From contig JADMIH010000024.1 in NCBI GenBank assembly GCA_015478675.1, positions 1-34,329 on the forward strand: a stretch of DNA of 34,329 bases, read 5' to 3'. Source of the stretch: Chloroflexota bacterium. Lineage in GTDB: Bacteria; Chloroflexota; Chloroflexia; QHBQ01; JADMIH01. The position numbers and the translations under genes are program-made. A model generated the notes under the pieces. The model was given only the letters and a program-made list of their open reading frames with translations. It did not search any database and was not told where the DNA came from. Within the stretch, counting starts at the first letter, position 1. Each line of letters starts with the position of its first letter. Shown piece by piece: positions 8,742-16,944 of the stretch.

Positions 8742-9992
8742 CTAGGAGTGGCCTTCTTGTGTTTCACCTTTGAAGGTGTGATTTCCAAGCAGTGCCAGAC
8801 CGAGCAACCCCGCGAGCGCCAGCAAAGCGCCCCCGGCATAGTAAACGACCCGTATACCCACTCTGTCCACCAGTAAGCCTCCCGCACCCAGGCTGACCAG
8901 CTGCATGAGGCTCCACGTCAGGTCCATGAGTGTATAAACACGCCCGCGCACTCCCTCAGGCACCTGGCTCTGCATGAGCGAGTTGTATACCACCATGCCT
9001 GTCGATGTGTTGAGACCGTAAACAAACAGGATGAGCAGCGCCACAGGCAAGGGCGTCAGTAGCGCGATCAATATATCGCCCGCACCCCTTATTATGTACG
9101 GCACGAAGAGGAGCTTCACATTCCGGTAATTCGAGGTGAAACTCCCCAGCACGATTGGCCCCAGCAGCGCTCCTGCTCCTATGGCGAGCAACAGCCAGGC
9201 AAAACCCTCCGGTGGTAGTCTCAAATGCCGCTCCGCCAGCACGATCAATAGCGCACCTGTTGCACCTACTGCGAGAGACGCTATGGCTTGCACGAGCCAT
9301 AGCCTTGATACGAAGCGGTCCTCGCGCACATATCGTAACCCCTCTCCGGCATCTCCTAACCAGCCCGCGAAACCTCGCCGGCTGCTGCGATCGATCTCGC
9401 CTACATGCGCCGGTATGGTGAGCCTGGAAATCATAAGCGCTGAGAAGAGAAAGGAGAACGCATTTACAATAAAGGCAGGGCTTGTGCCTATGGCAGCGAT
9501 CATGCCGCCAGCTACCGCGGATGCCACTATCTGTACCAGCTGCTCTGTAGACCATGCCACCGAGTTCGCGGCCAGCAGCGCTTCCTTATCAACAACGCTG
9601 GGTATCACGGCCTGTAATGTGGGACTGAAGAAGACACTCGCAGCCGTCAGCAGCGCGGCTATAACGTATACTTGCCAGGTCGCATTGGCAAAGGCCAGCA
9701 TTAGCACCAGCCCGCCCCGGACAAGGTCGGAGGCCACAAGGATGGTCTTTCTGGGGAACCGGTCTATTACAATGCCGGCTATGGGTGCGAGCAAGAGCAG
9801 AGGCACAATCTCGAAGAGCACAGTAAGCGACACGGCCACCCCTGAACCCGATAGCTGATATACGAGCACCACCAGGGCGATATAATTGAGCGTGTCGCCG
9901 AAGTTCGAGACAAGCTGGCCTAACCAGAGCGGAAAGTACGCCCTGCTCGTGATGATCTTTGTATAGCGCGCCCCTACATTCCTTGAATGCAC
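8742..9992 (-). CDS. MFS transporter of the EntS/MefA-like exporter group
   Basis: This protein has about 416 residues and roughly 12 hydrophobic helices. The opening FPLWLGQLVSNFGDTLNYIAL and the loop GIVIDRFPRKTILVASD are typical of MFS_3 exporters such as enterobactin and macrolide efflux proteins, which use the proton gradient. I start at GTG 9992, which has GAGAGGAG 8 bp upstream. The frame extends to a TTG at 10016 that has no such site and overlaps the opposite csoR promoter. Its promoter faces that of the CsoR-type repressor around one operator, so the repressor may control it. The substrate is unknown; a metal chelate or a drug is possible. Confidence 0.87.
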   Translation of the reverse strand: MHSRNVGARYTKIITSRAYFPLWLGQLVSNFGDTLNYIALVVLVYQLSGSGVAVSLTVLFEIVPLLLLAPIAGIVIDRFPRKTILVASDLVRGGLVLMLAFANATWQVYVIAALLTAASVFFSPTLQAVIPSVVDKEALLAANSVAWSTEQLVQIVASAVAGGMIAAIGTSPAFIVNAFSFLFSALMISRLTIPAHVGEIDRSSRRGFAGWLGDAGEGLRYVREDRFVSRLWLVQAIASLAVGATGALLIVLAERHLRLPPEGFAWLLLAIGAGALLGPIVLGSFTSNYRNVKLLFVPYIIRGAGDILIALLTPLPVALLILFVYGLNTSTGMVVYNSLMQSQVPEGVRGRVYTLMDLTWSLMQLVSLGAGGLLVDRVGIRVVYYAGGALLALAGLLGLALLGNHTFKGETQEGHS

Positions 9993-10009
9993 TCTGAAAA
10001 CTCCTCTCG

Positions 10010-10038
10010 TTGACAAAGCTTTAGCTAACTGGCATAAT
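10010..10038 (+). promoter_or_regulatory. Promoter of the csoR-like operon
   Basis: TTGACA (10010-10015), a 17-bp spacer and CATAAT (10033-10038) form the promoter. The operator-like dyad at 10037-10052 overlaps the end of the -10 box and the expected start, as in autorepressed CsoR-family genes. Confidence 0.7.
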
Positions 10039-10052
10039 ACCCCAAGGGGGTC
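10037..10052. promoter_or_regulatory. CsoR-type operator shared by two divergent promoters
   Basis: ATACCCCAAGGGGGTC is a short dyad (TACCCC and GGGGGT arms) of the G-tract type bound by CsoR-family repressors. It overlaps the csoR -10/+1 region and lies just downstream of the predicted start of the MFS transcript (about 10058, minus strand). Occupancy could therefore block both promoters. Binding is inference. Confidence 0.6.
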
Positions 10053-10064
10053 AGGGTCATGCTG

Positions 10065-10093
10065 ATTGTAATCACTCTTTTGGGGCTAGTCAA
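10065..10093 (-). promoter_or_regulatory. Divergent promoter of the MFS exporter
   Basis: On the minus strand, TTGACT (10093-10088), a 17-bp spacer and TACAAT (10070-10065) give a start near 10058. The 5' leader then passes through the CsoR-type dyad at 10052-10037 before reaching the exporter's GTG at 9992. Confidence 0.65.
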
Positions 10094-10116
10094 GGGCGAG
10101 TTAAAGGAGGCAGCGT

Positions 10117-10428
10117 ATGGTAAATGAACCAGCGTCAGCGGTGAAGCCGCGCTTTGCAGAGGAGCGGGCCGACCAGATAAGGCGTCGTCTCAAGGCGATA
10201 GAAGGGCAGGTGCGCGGCTTGCATCGCCTTATAGACGAGGATAGGCCCTGCCTCGACGTGCTCATGCAGCTGTCGGCGGCACAAGAGGCGCTTTCACAGG
10301 TAGGTAAGCTTGTTACGCGCAACTACCTGGAAAAATGCATGACTGACGCCCTCCAATCGGGCAGCGAGGAGGAGCAGGCCAGGGCCTATGACGACCTTAT
10401 GGCCGTGATCTACAAGTACAGGCGTTAG
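10117..10428 (+). CDS. CsoR/RcnR family metal- or persulfide-sensing repressor
   Basis: This 103-residue all-helical repressor belongs to the DUF156 family. RRRLKAIEGQVRGLHRLI is the family's DNA-binding helix region, and Cys45 (DRPCLDVL) and Cys74 (YLEKC) are the two conserved cysteines. Copper-sensing CsoR uses Cys-His-Cys, with His four residues before the second Cys; here that position is Tyr70. Persulfide-sensing CstR also lacks this His, so the inducer may not be Cu(I). AAAGGAGG lies 6 bp before the ATG. A matching dyad overlaps its own promoter, so autorepression is likely. The next gene begins 18 bp downstream and is probably co-transcribed. Confidence 0.88.
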   Translation: MVNEPASAVKPRFAEERADQIRRRLKAIEGQVRGLHRLIDEDRPCLDVLMQLSAAQEALSQVGKLVTRNYLEKCMTDALQSGSEEEQARAYDDLMAVIYKYRR

Positions 10429-10445
10429 CTTCGGAGGTCTGTGCT

Positions 10446-10958
10446 ATGCAAAAGGGCAACAAGACCAAAGTGCTATCATCAGGCACACTCCTTAGCGCGC
10501 TCACATCTGTAGTGTGCATGGGCAGCATGGGAGCTATGGGCTTAGCGGCAACGGCTACCGCAACGGCTACCGCAACGGCTACCGCAACGGCAGGTATGGC
10601 AGGTATGGGTGGGGCTGCGGCGGGAGGGGCCACTCATGTAGCGTTCGTGACGCAATTACTGCGGAGCGCTGGCCTGGAAGCGCTGACGCAGATACCCGAC
10701 GCTGTGCTGCGCCCACTCTTTATAGCGCTGCTTATACTCGGCATCGCCGGAGCTTACCTTGCTTACAGGGCGCACAGGCAAATCGGCCCGCTCATATTAA
10801 TTCTCCTGGCGTCACTCATCCTCTACGCGGGTATTTATATCGTACTCTCGGACCCGCTCTACTATCTCGGCCTGGCAATGCTTCTCATCGGAACCGTTTG
10901 GAACTTCCTCTCCCCTCACTCCGACCGCACGCGCCCCTGGACCTTTTACCACTCATGA
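10446..10958 (+). CDS. Small Met-rich membrane protein in the csoR operon
   Basis: This 170-residue protein is not assigned to a family. An N-terminal hydrophobic stretch with CMGSMGAMG is followed by an Ala-Thr repeat and MAGMGG. Three further hydrophobic helices come at about 95-115, 117-136 and 138-156 (FIALLILGIAGAYLAY, ILILLASLILYAGIYIVL, LGLAMLLIGTVWNFL). The Cys/Met-rich start and the link to a CsoR-type repressor suggest metal handling, loosely like small mercury or copper transport proteins, but the motif evidence is weak. GGAGGT lies 7 bp before the ATG. The Ala-Thr stretch is encoded by a DNA tandem repeat and may vary in length between strains. Confidence 0.7.
   Translation: MQKGNKTKVLSSGTLLSALTSVVCMGSMGAMGLAATATATATATATATAGMAGMGGAAAGGATHVAFVTQLLRSAGLEALTQIPDAVLRPLFIALLILGIAGAYLAYRAHRQIGPLILILLASLILYAGIYIVLSDPLYYLGLAMLLIGTVWNFLSPHSDRTRPWTFYHS
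10548..10591 (+). repeat. 12-bp tandem repeat inside the Met-rich membrane protein gene
   Basis: The unit GCAACGGCTACC occurs three times in a row plus a partial fourth copy. It encodes alternating Ala-Thr. Because the unit is a multiple of three, slippage would change protein length without breaking the frame. Confidence 0.8.
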
Positions 10959-11041
10959 GCATCTCGCTGTCTTCAACGGCTTATCTCTTTGAGATGCTGT
11001 TGGATATCACAGCGCCCGCCTTTTGCCTGGCACTATTTTTT
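10955..11041 (+). pseudogene. Possible gene start truncated by the repeat element
   Basis: An ATG at 10955 overlaps the stop of the membrane protein gene (ATGA). It reads MSISLSSTAYLFEML then a hydrophobic run ending ALFFVTV before entering the dispersed element at 11042. The open frame continues to 11191 only by reading element sequence. It may be the start of a third operon gene cut off by the insertion. With under 30 residues outside the element, a chance frame cannot be excluded. Confidence 0.3.
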
Positions 11042-11378
11042 GTGACAGTTCAGAGTTGGGGTGGAGCAACCTTCTTGGGGTATCTGTGCGGGCGTGCCAT
11101 CAACTACCCTCACCCCATGCCCCTATCCCATGAAGGGAGAGGGGGCTTTACTCATGCTGAGTGCACAAGAGATGCAGTTGTTCTCCCATGAAGGGAGAGG
11201 GGGCTTTGTGCATGGGAAGAGCCAGGGGACACCGCTGTGACCCCCGTCAGGGGCTTAGCCCCCTGCACCCCAACTCCTCTGAAAATGGGAAGGGTAGTAG
11301 TATAGAGGGGTGCTAAATCACTCGTATTTCCATTCGTAATGGTGGCCCATAGGGTCATGCCTTACTCTGAACAGTTAC
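11042..11378 (+). repeat. Dispersed MITE-like element, complex or nested copy (A)
   Basis: The left end GTGACAGTTCAGAGT (11042-11056) leads into the head sequence GGGGTGGAGCAACCTTCTTGGGG. The right end, ACTCTGAACAGTTAC (11364-11378), is the inverted terminal motif. Inside are two partial or full copies of the hairpin built on CTCCCATGAAGGGAG (about 11122-11147 and 11182-11207), a palindrome CAGGGGCTTAGCCCCCTG, and a tail-like CACCCCAACTCCTCTGAA near 11267-11284. The second terminal motif lies about 95 bp beyond that tail, so this copy seems rearranged or nested. No transposase is encoded, so it would depend on one elsewhere. Confidence 0.7.
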
Positions 11379-11391
11379 GGCCTATTGTGGA

Positions 11392-11419
11392 TTAGGTGCA
11401 TCGAGCAGACTGGTATAGA
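11392..11419 (+). promoter_or_regulatory. Weak promoter candidate before the oxidoreductase gene
   Basis: TTAGGT (11392-11397), a 16-bp spacer and TATAGA (11414-11419). The match is poor. It is listed because the -35 box again starts 13 bp after the terminal motif of an element. Confidence 0.3.
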
Positions 11420-11482
11420 ATAGAAAGGGGCGCGAGCGCTCTCGCTCGTTTCTATTCGGATTGGGAGTAAGAGGGGCGGTGA

Positions 11483-13162
11483 ATGAAGGGCTTGAGAATC
11501 GCGGTAGTGGGCGCCGGGCACAACGCGCTCGTATGCGCCTGCTATCTGGCTAAAGCCGGACACGCTGTGACAGTGTACGAGCGCCGCTCGCGAGTAGGTG
11601 GCGCGGTCAACACCGAGGAGATGTGGGGCGGCTATCAGGTAGACACCTGCTCGGTGATGCACGTCCTGATCCACAAAACGCCTGTTATCGAAGAGCTTGG
11701 GTTGCGCAGCTTTGGCCTCGAATATATGCAAATGGACCCCTGGGGTTTCGCACCCTTTCCTGACGGCAATAATATCCTCTTTTACCGCGACCTCGACCGC
11801 ACCTGCCAATCTATAGCCCGGATATCTGAGCGCGATGCTGTAGCCTACCACGACTTTATCACGAAGTGGGGCGGCTTCAACCAGCAGATATTCGAGCAAT
11901 TTACGCATGCTCCCACCCCCGGCTCGCTCGTAGGCGGTATCGCTCGGCGCACTGCTATGGAGCAGATACGCAGTCGCGGGCAGGCTGATGGCTCGATGTC
12001 TGGGCTGGAGTTATTGCGCAAGGTGCTGGGCAACTACGGCAAGATGCTTGATGAGACCTTTACGTCCCCTCACCTCAAGGCAGCGATGGCATGGCTGGCA
12101 GCCCAGTCAGGCCCGCCACCTTCAGAAGTTGGCGCTGGCGCGCTGGCAGGGTCGCAGAGCCTTTACCACGATGTGGGCGCGACGCACCCGCGCGGAGGAT
12201 CGGGTATGTTGGCGGTGGCGCTTGCACGCTGCCTGGAGCATCATGGCGGCTCAGTGCGTTGCGATGCCCCGGTCAGGCGCATCTTACTATCCGGCGGTAA
12301 AGTTGCAGGCGTGCAGCTGGAAGAGGGCGAGCGGATCAACGCTGACATCGTAGTGTCAGGCGCGCATGTGCAAACCACCTTCCTCGACCTCATAGGGCGC
12401 GAGCAATTACCTCAGCCTCTGCTGAATAAGATTACGTCGCTGAGAGTGGGCGATGGCGTTGGGATGACGCTACGTTGCGCGGTGGACGAGCTACCTGCTT
12501 ATAGCTCATGTTTTCCTTCTCAGCAGGGCCACGCCGAGTGCCACCACGCCATGCAGCTTATCTGTCCTACTGTTGGTTATCTGCAAAAAGCCTACTACGC
12601 CTCTCAGCGCGGCTACCCCGCCGAAGACCCTGCGCTCGTCGTGATGACCCCCTCCTCGGTTGACCATACTATCACGCCCCCAGGAAAGCACTCGCTCTAC
12701 ATCTGGGCGCAATACCACCCTTACACGCTGGCGGGCGGCAAGAAGTGGGACGACATTCGCGAGCGCGAGGCTGATCGCCTCTTAGCGAAGCTGGCTGAGT
12801 ACGCGCCCAACGTAGCCAGCAGCGTCACAGACAGATATATCCAAACACCTCTTGACCTTGAGCGTAATACAGGCTTGCTCAAAGGCAATATCATGCATTT
12901 AGATATGTCTCTCGACCAGATGTTTATCTTCCGCCCCTTGCCAGAAATATCCGAGTACAAAACGCCGATTAACGGCCTTTACCTAACGGGTGCCAGTACC
13001 CACCCTGGCGGTGGCGTATCGGGAGCAGCCGGTAGAAGCGCAGCTACAGCAGTTCTCTCGCAGCTTCAAGAGAGGAAACAGGGCTGGAAGGGCTGGGTGG
13101 CAGCTGGGACAAGCGTGGCAGCCGCTCTGACGCTCCTGAGCAGGCGAAAAGGGGATAGATAG
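11483..13162 (+). CDS. FAD-dependent oxidoreductase, phytoene desaturase/PYROXD2-like
   Basis: This 559-residue flavoprotein belongs to the COG1233 phytoene-dehydrogenase-related group. The N-terminal Rossmann motif is VVGAGHNALVCACYLAKAG, with GAGHN (10-14) in place of GxGxxG, as in PYROXD2-like members. ERRSRVGGAVNTEE follows as the second dinucleotide-binding signature. NGLYLTGASTHPGGGVSGAAG near the C-terminus is the closing FAD motif. The last 30 residues form a hydrophobic segment and basic tail (VAAALTLLSRRKGDR), so the enzyme is probably membrane-attached. The substrate is unknown; carotenoid genes are not nearby, so a role other than carotenoid synthesis is likely. Confidence 0.87.
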   Translation: MKGLRIAVVGAGHNALVCACYLAKAGHAVTVYERRSRVGGAVNTEEMWGGYQVDTCSVMHVLIHKTPVIEELGLRSFGLEYMQMDPWGFAPFPDGNNILFYRDLDRTCQSIARISERDAVAYHDFITKWGGFNQQIFEQFTHAPTPGSLVGGIARRTAMEQIRSRGQADGSMSGLELLRKVLGNYGKMLDETFTSPHLKAAMAWLAAQSGPPPSEVGAGALAGSQSLYHDVGATHPRGGSGMLAVALARCLEHHGGSVRCDAPVRRILLSGGKVAGVQLEEGERINADIVVSGAHVQTTFLDLIGREQLPQPLLNKITSLRVGDGVGMTLRCAVDELPAYSSCFPSQQGHAECHHAMQLICPTVGYLQKAYYASQRGYPAEDPALVVMTPSSVDHTITPPGKHSLYIWAQYHPYTLAGGKKWDDIREREADRLLAKLAEYAPNVASSVTDRYIQTPLDLERNTGLLKGNIMHLDMSLDQMFIFRPLPEISEYKTPINGLYLTGASTHPGGGVSGAAGRSAATAVLSQLQERKQGWKGWVAAGTSVAAALTLLSRRKGDR

Positions 13163-13224
13163 TGCGTAGTGCGTAAGGGATTATGGATAGAGTGCCTCTA
13201 ACTCCAACTTACGCACTACGCACT
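13161..13224. terminator. Inverted repeat after the oxidoreductase gene
   Basis: AGTGCGTAGTGCGTAAG (13161-13177) is perfectly complementary to 13208-13224, with a 30-base loop. The arm contains the heptamer AGTGCGT twice. It begins inside the oxidoreductase stop codon. There is no U-tract, so it is either a non-canonical terminator or a small palindromic repeat. Confidence 0.5.
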
Positions 13225-13253
13225 GCGGACTACACAAGAGAGGATATATAACC

Positions 13254-13754
13254 ATGTCAACTAATGACCCCGCCGGGGAGAGTTCACCTGCTTCCTTGCC
13301 TTCGCAAGCTGAGCCTGCGATGTATACGTCGGTGGCCCATCTATCTATGCTTGATGCTTCGCTCGGTATGGCGTTTGTGGCTGTACCTCCTTCTATGCGC
13401 TCCATCAACATAGATGTAGGCGTAGAGCATGGCGGCGCGGGGATGGGTCCTGAGCCGTTAGAACTCCTGTTGCTTGCGCTTGGCTCCTGCACAGGGATGG
13501 ACGTTATCTCCATCCTGCGTAAGAAGCGGCAGGTTATCACCCACTACAGCATCAATGTTTATGCTAACCAGGCCATCGAGCACCCCCGTATCTTCACAGA
13601 TATATTGGTAGAGCATATAATCGGCGGTGATAACGTAAGCTCCGTTGCTGTGGCCCGTGCCCTGGAGCTATCCACAACCAAGTACTGCCCGGTCCACGCC
13701 CTCCTATCTCGCGCTACTCACGTCGAGCAGAGGTATCATATAGTGGGGCAATGA
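13254..13754 (+). CDS. OsmC/Ohr family peroxide-detoxifying protein
   Basis: This 166-residue OsmC-family protein reduces organic hydroperoxides or related electrophiles through two cysteines. Cys79 in ALGSCTGMDVISILRKK is the peroxidatic position and Cys145 in YCPVHALL the resolving position. The segment GPEPLELLLLALGSC is typical of the YhfA/OsmC branch. The N-terminal 25 residues are Pro/Ser-rich and unconserved. It starts 30 bp after the palindromic repeat, and I see no strong promoter of its own. The neighbouring oxidoreductase suggests a redox context, which is inference. Confidence 0.87.
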   Translation: MSTNDPAGESSPASLPSQAEPAMYTSVAHLSMLDASLGMAFVAVPPSMRSINIDVGVEHGGAGMGPEPLELLLLALGSCTGMDVISILRKKRQVITHYSINVYANQAIEHPRIFTDILVEHIIGGDNVSSVAVARALELSTTKYCPVHALLSRATHVEQRYHIVGQ

Positions 13755-13840
13755 TCACCGAATTGTGCGCTCCACCGTTCGCAGCAGCCCGCAGCCTCCC
13801 ATCGTAGGAGAGTTCAACTGGTGTGGTTGGCGACAGGCTG

Positions 13841-13881
13841 TATAATGGGTGAGTACCTGCGCATATGATATTCGCGGGTAC
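13841..13881 (+). promoter_or_regulatory. -10 box and 5' stem-loop of the SLH-protein mRNA
   Basis: TATAAT (13841-13846) has no good -35 box at standard spacing. The predicted start near 13853 coincides with the first base of a hairpin whose arms are GTACCTGCG (13853-13861) and CGCGGGTAC (13873-13881), with one G-U pair. A hairpin at the very 5' end often stabilises mRNA, which is inference here. Confidence 0.4.
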
Positions 13882-13924
13882 AAACTTTACTTTACTCTAC
13901 ATCAGGGAAGGAGCATGTAAATCT

Positions 13925-16714
13925 ATGAGTCGTGGACGCAATTGGGCAGCGCTACTCGCACTACTGGCCGCGCTATTAGCAGGAACATGGGGGCTGTCAG
14001 CCCCCACAGCAGGGGGCGTGGCGAAGGCAGCTGCTCCTTCACCAAACAATTTGCCGGGGGCTGCTCCGTCGCAGGCGCAGAACGGCCAACGCCGCGAGTC
14101 GTCCCCTCCGTCGCATAACGGCGCGCCCCTTACAGGTCCCGCCTCACAATTCAAGCCTCTTGACCTGCCGAACTTTGGACCTAATGTGAGGGCGAACACT
14201 GACACTCAAGGCCCACCGAACCTTGCTCAACAAGAGCCAAGCATAGCTGTCAACCCCACAAACCCGCTGAATGTAGTAGCTGCGGCAAAGGACGAGAGAG
14301 CGGGAGCCAACACCAAGCAAATCTGGATATACACCTCCACCGACGGCGGAACCACCTGGATTAACCAGGAGTTCCCTTTTCCCGCCCCGATCTCAGAGTT
14401 TTCTAGCGACCCTATAGTCAGCTTCAGCGATGATGGCGTCTGCTATGTAACTACGCTTCCATACACTGACAGTGGAAGTCGGAGCGGCGATGGCATCCAG
14501 GTGGCACGCTCCAACGATGGCGGCATAACTTTCTCCACCGCTACCCACCTCAACGGCACCAGCAATAACTCCGACAAGGAATGGACCTGGATCGACAATT
14601 TCCCTACCAGCCCTTATTATCATCGTATCTACGTGGCCTGGCGCAACTTTGGCAGCGGCCCCGACATTGAGCTCAACTACTCGACAGATCGCGGCGTTAC
14701 CTGGTCCAACCCTGTAGGCGCTGTGCAATCCGCCAACCAGTTCCCTCAGCCTGTCGTCTTGCCTGATGGCAGCGTGATTGTCACTTACTATGGCTACTCA
14801 GGCCTGGGGTATGCGCGCTCAACTGATGGCGGCGTCACTTTCGGAGCGGGGCAAACGATAGCCTCGATAAGCGACCCTAACTGCCCTCCTGATAATTCAG
14901 GCTGTGGCATCTGGCGGCTCAGTGCCGTGCCTGCCACCGCTGTTGATCCTACGAGTGGCGATATGATAGTTACCTGGGCCGACGGCTCAACAGGTACCGC
15001 CGCGATAGTCTACGTACGCAGTACAGATAATGGCGCGACATGGAGCGCACCTGCCCAGCTGGCCCCTCCAGGTGTGCAGAATACATACCAGGTGGAGCCA
15101 TGGGTGGCTTCTGACGAGAACGGCATCATGCACGCCATCTGGTACGATGATCGCGAGAACCCTAACACCAGCATCTTCAACATCTACTATAGCCAGTCCA
15201 CCGATGATGGCGCTACGTGGAGCGTCGCTGCGCGCATCAGCACGGCAACGAGCGACCTGCGGATAGGCATACCGAGTGGCTACGCGGGCGCGGCAGGTGA
15301 CTACATCAACGTCACAGCCTCCCACGGCAGTGTGTACGGAGTCTGGACGGATACGCGCTCAGGCACGGGCGAAGATGTCTACGTGGTGCGCGGCACATAC
15401 AGCACAACATCTAACACCCCTACAGTAACAGCTATACCACCCACCGCCACCCAAACTCAACTGCCCATTGAAACAAACACAGCGGCGCCGACAATTACCG
15501 TCACTCCGATCTCCACTGAAACTAGCACCTCTGTTGCTGCCACCTCTACCGGCACACCTCAAGAGACCAGTACAACAGGAGCCACTTCTACCACCCAGAC
15601 TACAGCCACTGTAGAGACTACCTCAACAACTCAGGCTACCACAACACCAGGCGGAGCAACTGAGACCTCTACAACAGAGGCCACAGCCACCTTCGCACCC
15701 TCACCAACAGCATGCACCATCTCCTTCTCAGACGTGCCACCCTCAAATACCTTCTACGCCAGCATAGAATGCCTTGCCTGCAAGGGCATCGTCTCAGGCT
15801 ATGATGATGGCACCTTCAGACCTAATAACCAGGTGACCAGAGGACAGATTGCTAAGATAGTGAGTAACTCTGTTGGCTACACTGATGACCCTGGCACTCA
15901 GATATACACAGACGTGCCCCCTTCTAATCCCTTCTACCCCTACATAAACCGTCTCACACAAAGAGGATACATGGGAGGGTACCCCTGCGGCCAGATACCT
16001 CAAGAGCCATGCGACATGGAGAACCGCCCATACTTCAGACCAGGAGCACAGGCTACAAGAGGGCAGATCTCAAAGATCATCAGTAATGCAGCAGGGATAC
16101 AGGAGGACCCAGGGCCACAGATATACACAGATGTGCCTTCAGGCAATCCATTCTACGACTACATCAACCGTCTCACACGAAGAGGAGTAATGGGAGGGTA
16201 CGCCTGTGGGAGTATCCCACAGGAGCCATGTGACACAGAGAACAGGCCATACTTCAGGTGGGGGAACAACACCACACGTGGGCAAGCTTCCAAGATTGAT
16301 GCCAACACTTTCTTCCCTAACTGCCTCACTACTCCTCCCGGCCCCACGTCTACTCCACCGGTGCTGCCTACTGATACAGTTGTACTACCCACCGCCACAA
16401 CAGTACCACCTACAGAGACAGCCACGAACGTACCCACGCCTGTTGTGGTCAACGTATCCCTGATAAACACCACCTTCGACCCGATGAGCATAACAGTGGC
16501 AGCAGGCACAACGGTGCTCTGGACCAATAATGATACACGTGCTCACACCGTCACCAGTGACCCTGGCGACCCCGTGTCGTTCGACAGCGGCAATATCCCG
16601 GTAGGGCAGACGTTCCAGTACACCTTTACTGTGCCCGGCACATACGGCTACCACTGCCAGTATCATGGAGGGCCTGGCACAGGTATGTACGGCACTGTCA
16701 CAGTCACCCCATAA
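13925..16714 (+). CDS. SLH-anchored sialidase-like propeller protein with C-terminal cupredoxin
   Basis: This exported protein of about 929 residues starts with an Ala/Leu signal peptide (WAALLALLAALLAG). A beta-propeller with at least six Asp-box motifs (TSTDGGTTW, RSNDGGITF, YSTDRGVTW, RSTDGGVTF, RSTDNGATW, QSTDDGATW) spans about 14230-15400. A Thr-rich linker, three SLH repeats (15710-16325, each SDVP/TDVP-xxxxFYxxIxxL) and a second Thr/Pro linker follow. The last 90 residues are a plastocyanin-like cupredoxin with copper ligands in RAHTV, YHCQYH and GTGM. SLH repeats bind secondary cell wall polymer. I start at ATG 13925; the frame reaches 13865. Enzyme activity of the propeller is not certain, since Asp-boxes are structural. 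Confidence 0.85.
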   Translation: MSRGRNWAALLALLAALLAGTWGLSAPTAGGVAKAAAPSPNNLPGAAPSQAQNGQRRESSPPSHNGAPLTGPASQFKPLDLPNFGPNVRANTDTQGPPNLAQQEPSIAVNPTNPLNVVAAAKDERAGANTKQIWIYTSTDGGTTWINQEFPFPAPISEFSSDPIVSFSDDGVCYVTTLPYTDSGSRSGDGIQVARSNDGGITFSTATHLNGTSNNSDKEWTWIDNFPTSPYYHRIYVAWRNFGSGPDIELNYSTDRGVTWSNPVGAVQSANQFPQPVVLPDGSVIVTYYGYSGLGYARSTDGGVTFGAGQTIASISDPNCPPDNSGCGIWRLSAVPATAVDPTSGDMIVTWADGSTGTAAIVYVRSTDNGATWSAPAQLAPPGVQNTYQVEPWVASDENGIMHAIWYDDRENPNTSIFNIYYSQSTDDGATWSVAARISTATSDLRIGIPSGYAGAAGDYINVTASHGSVYGVWTDTRSGTGEDVYVVRGTYSTTSNTPTVTAIPPTATQTQLPIETNTAAPTITVTPISTETSTSVAATSTGTPQETSTTGATSTTQTTATVETTSTTQATTTPGGATETSTTEATATFAPSPTACTISFSDVPPSNTFYASIECLACKGIVSGYDDGTFRPNNQVTRGQIAKIVSNSVGYTDDPGTQIYTDVPPSNPFYPYINRLTQRGYMGGYPCGQIPQEPCDMENRPYFRPGAQATRGQISKIISNAAGIQEDPGPQIYTDVPSGNPFYDYINRLTRRGVMGGYACGSIPQEPCDTENRPYFRWGNNTTRGQASKIDANTFFPNCLTTPPGPTSTPPVLPTDTVVLPTATTVPPTETATNVPTPVVVNVSLINTTFDPMSITVAAGTTVLWTNNDTRAHTVTSDPGDPVSFDSGNIPVGQTFQYTFTVPGTYGYHCQYHGGPGTGMYGTVTVTP

Positions 16715-16790
16715 CTGCCCGCGAACGCACCACCATGAGCCTTTGATCTTGCCTACAGCGTAAGCTCAGATGTAAGGCAAACGGGGATAA

Positions 16791-16830
16791 GAAAGACCAC
16801 TGCCTACTATTTGGCAGTGGTCTTTCTTTT
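16791..16830 (+). terminator. Rho-independent terminator
   Basis: GAAAGACCACTGCC (16791-16804) pairs with GGCAGTGGTCTTTC (16813-16826) around an 8-base loop, followed by TTTT. It lies about 75 bp after the SLH-protein stop. The A-rich 5' side could also serve the minus-strand glycine-zipper gene. Confidence 0.85.
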
Positions 16831-16944
16831 GTGGTGAGGGTACACCTATAGATTGGCTGGCGGGTGGGGGCGCAAGAGGCAGCGGTCTATCGCCGGCCAA
16901 ATATGTAGGATTATCGCCCCGGTTATCGCATCAAGTAGGGAAAG

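Noticed and set aside
10548..10591. The tandem 12-bp unit as a possible CRISPR or protein-binding iteron array.
   Set aside because: The units are directly adjacent with no spacers and lie in a coding frame as Ala-Thr codons.
10514..11191. A 225-codon plus-strand frame over the Met-rich membrane protein gene and the repeat element.
   Set aside because: It reads NGYRNGYR through the tandem repeat and then element sequence. The overlapping frame from 10446 has a ribosome binding site and clear membrane helices.
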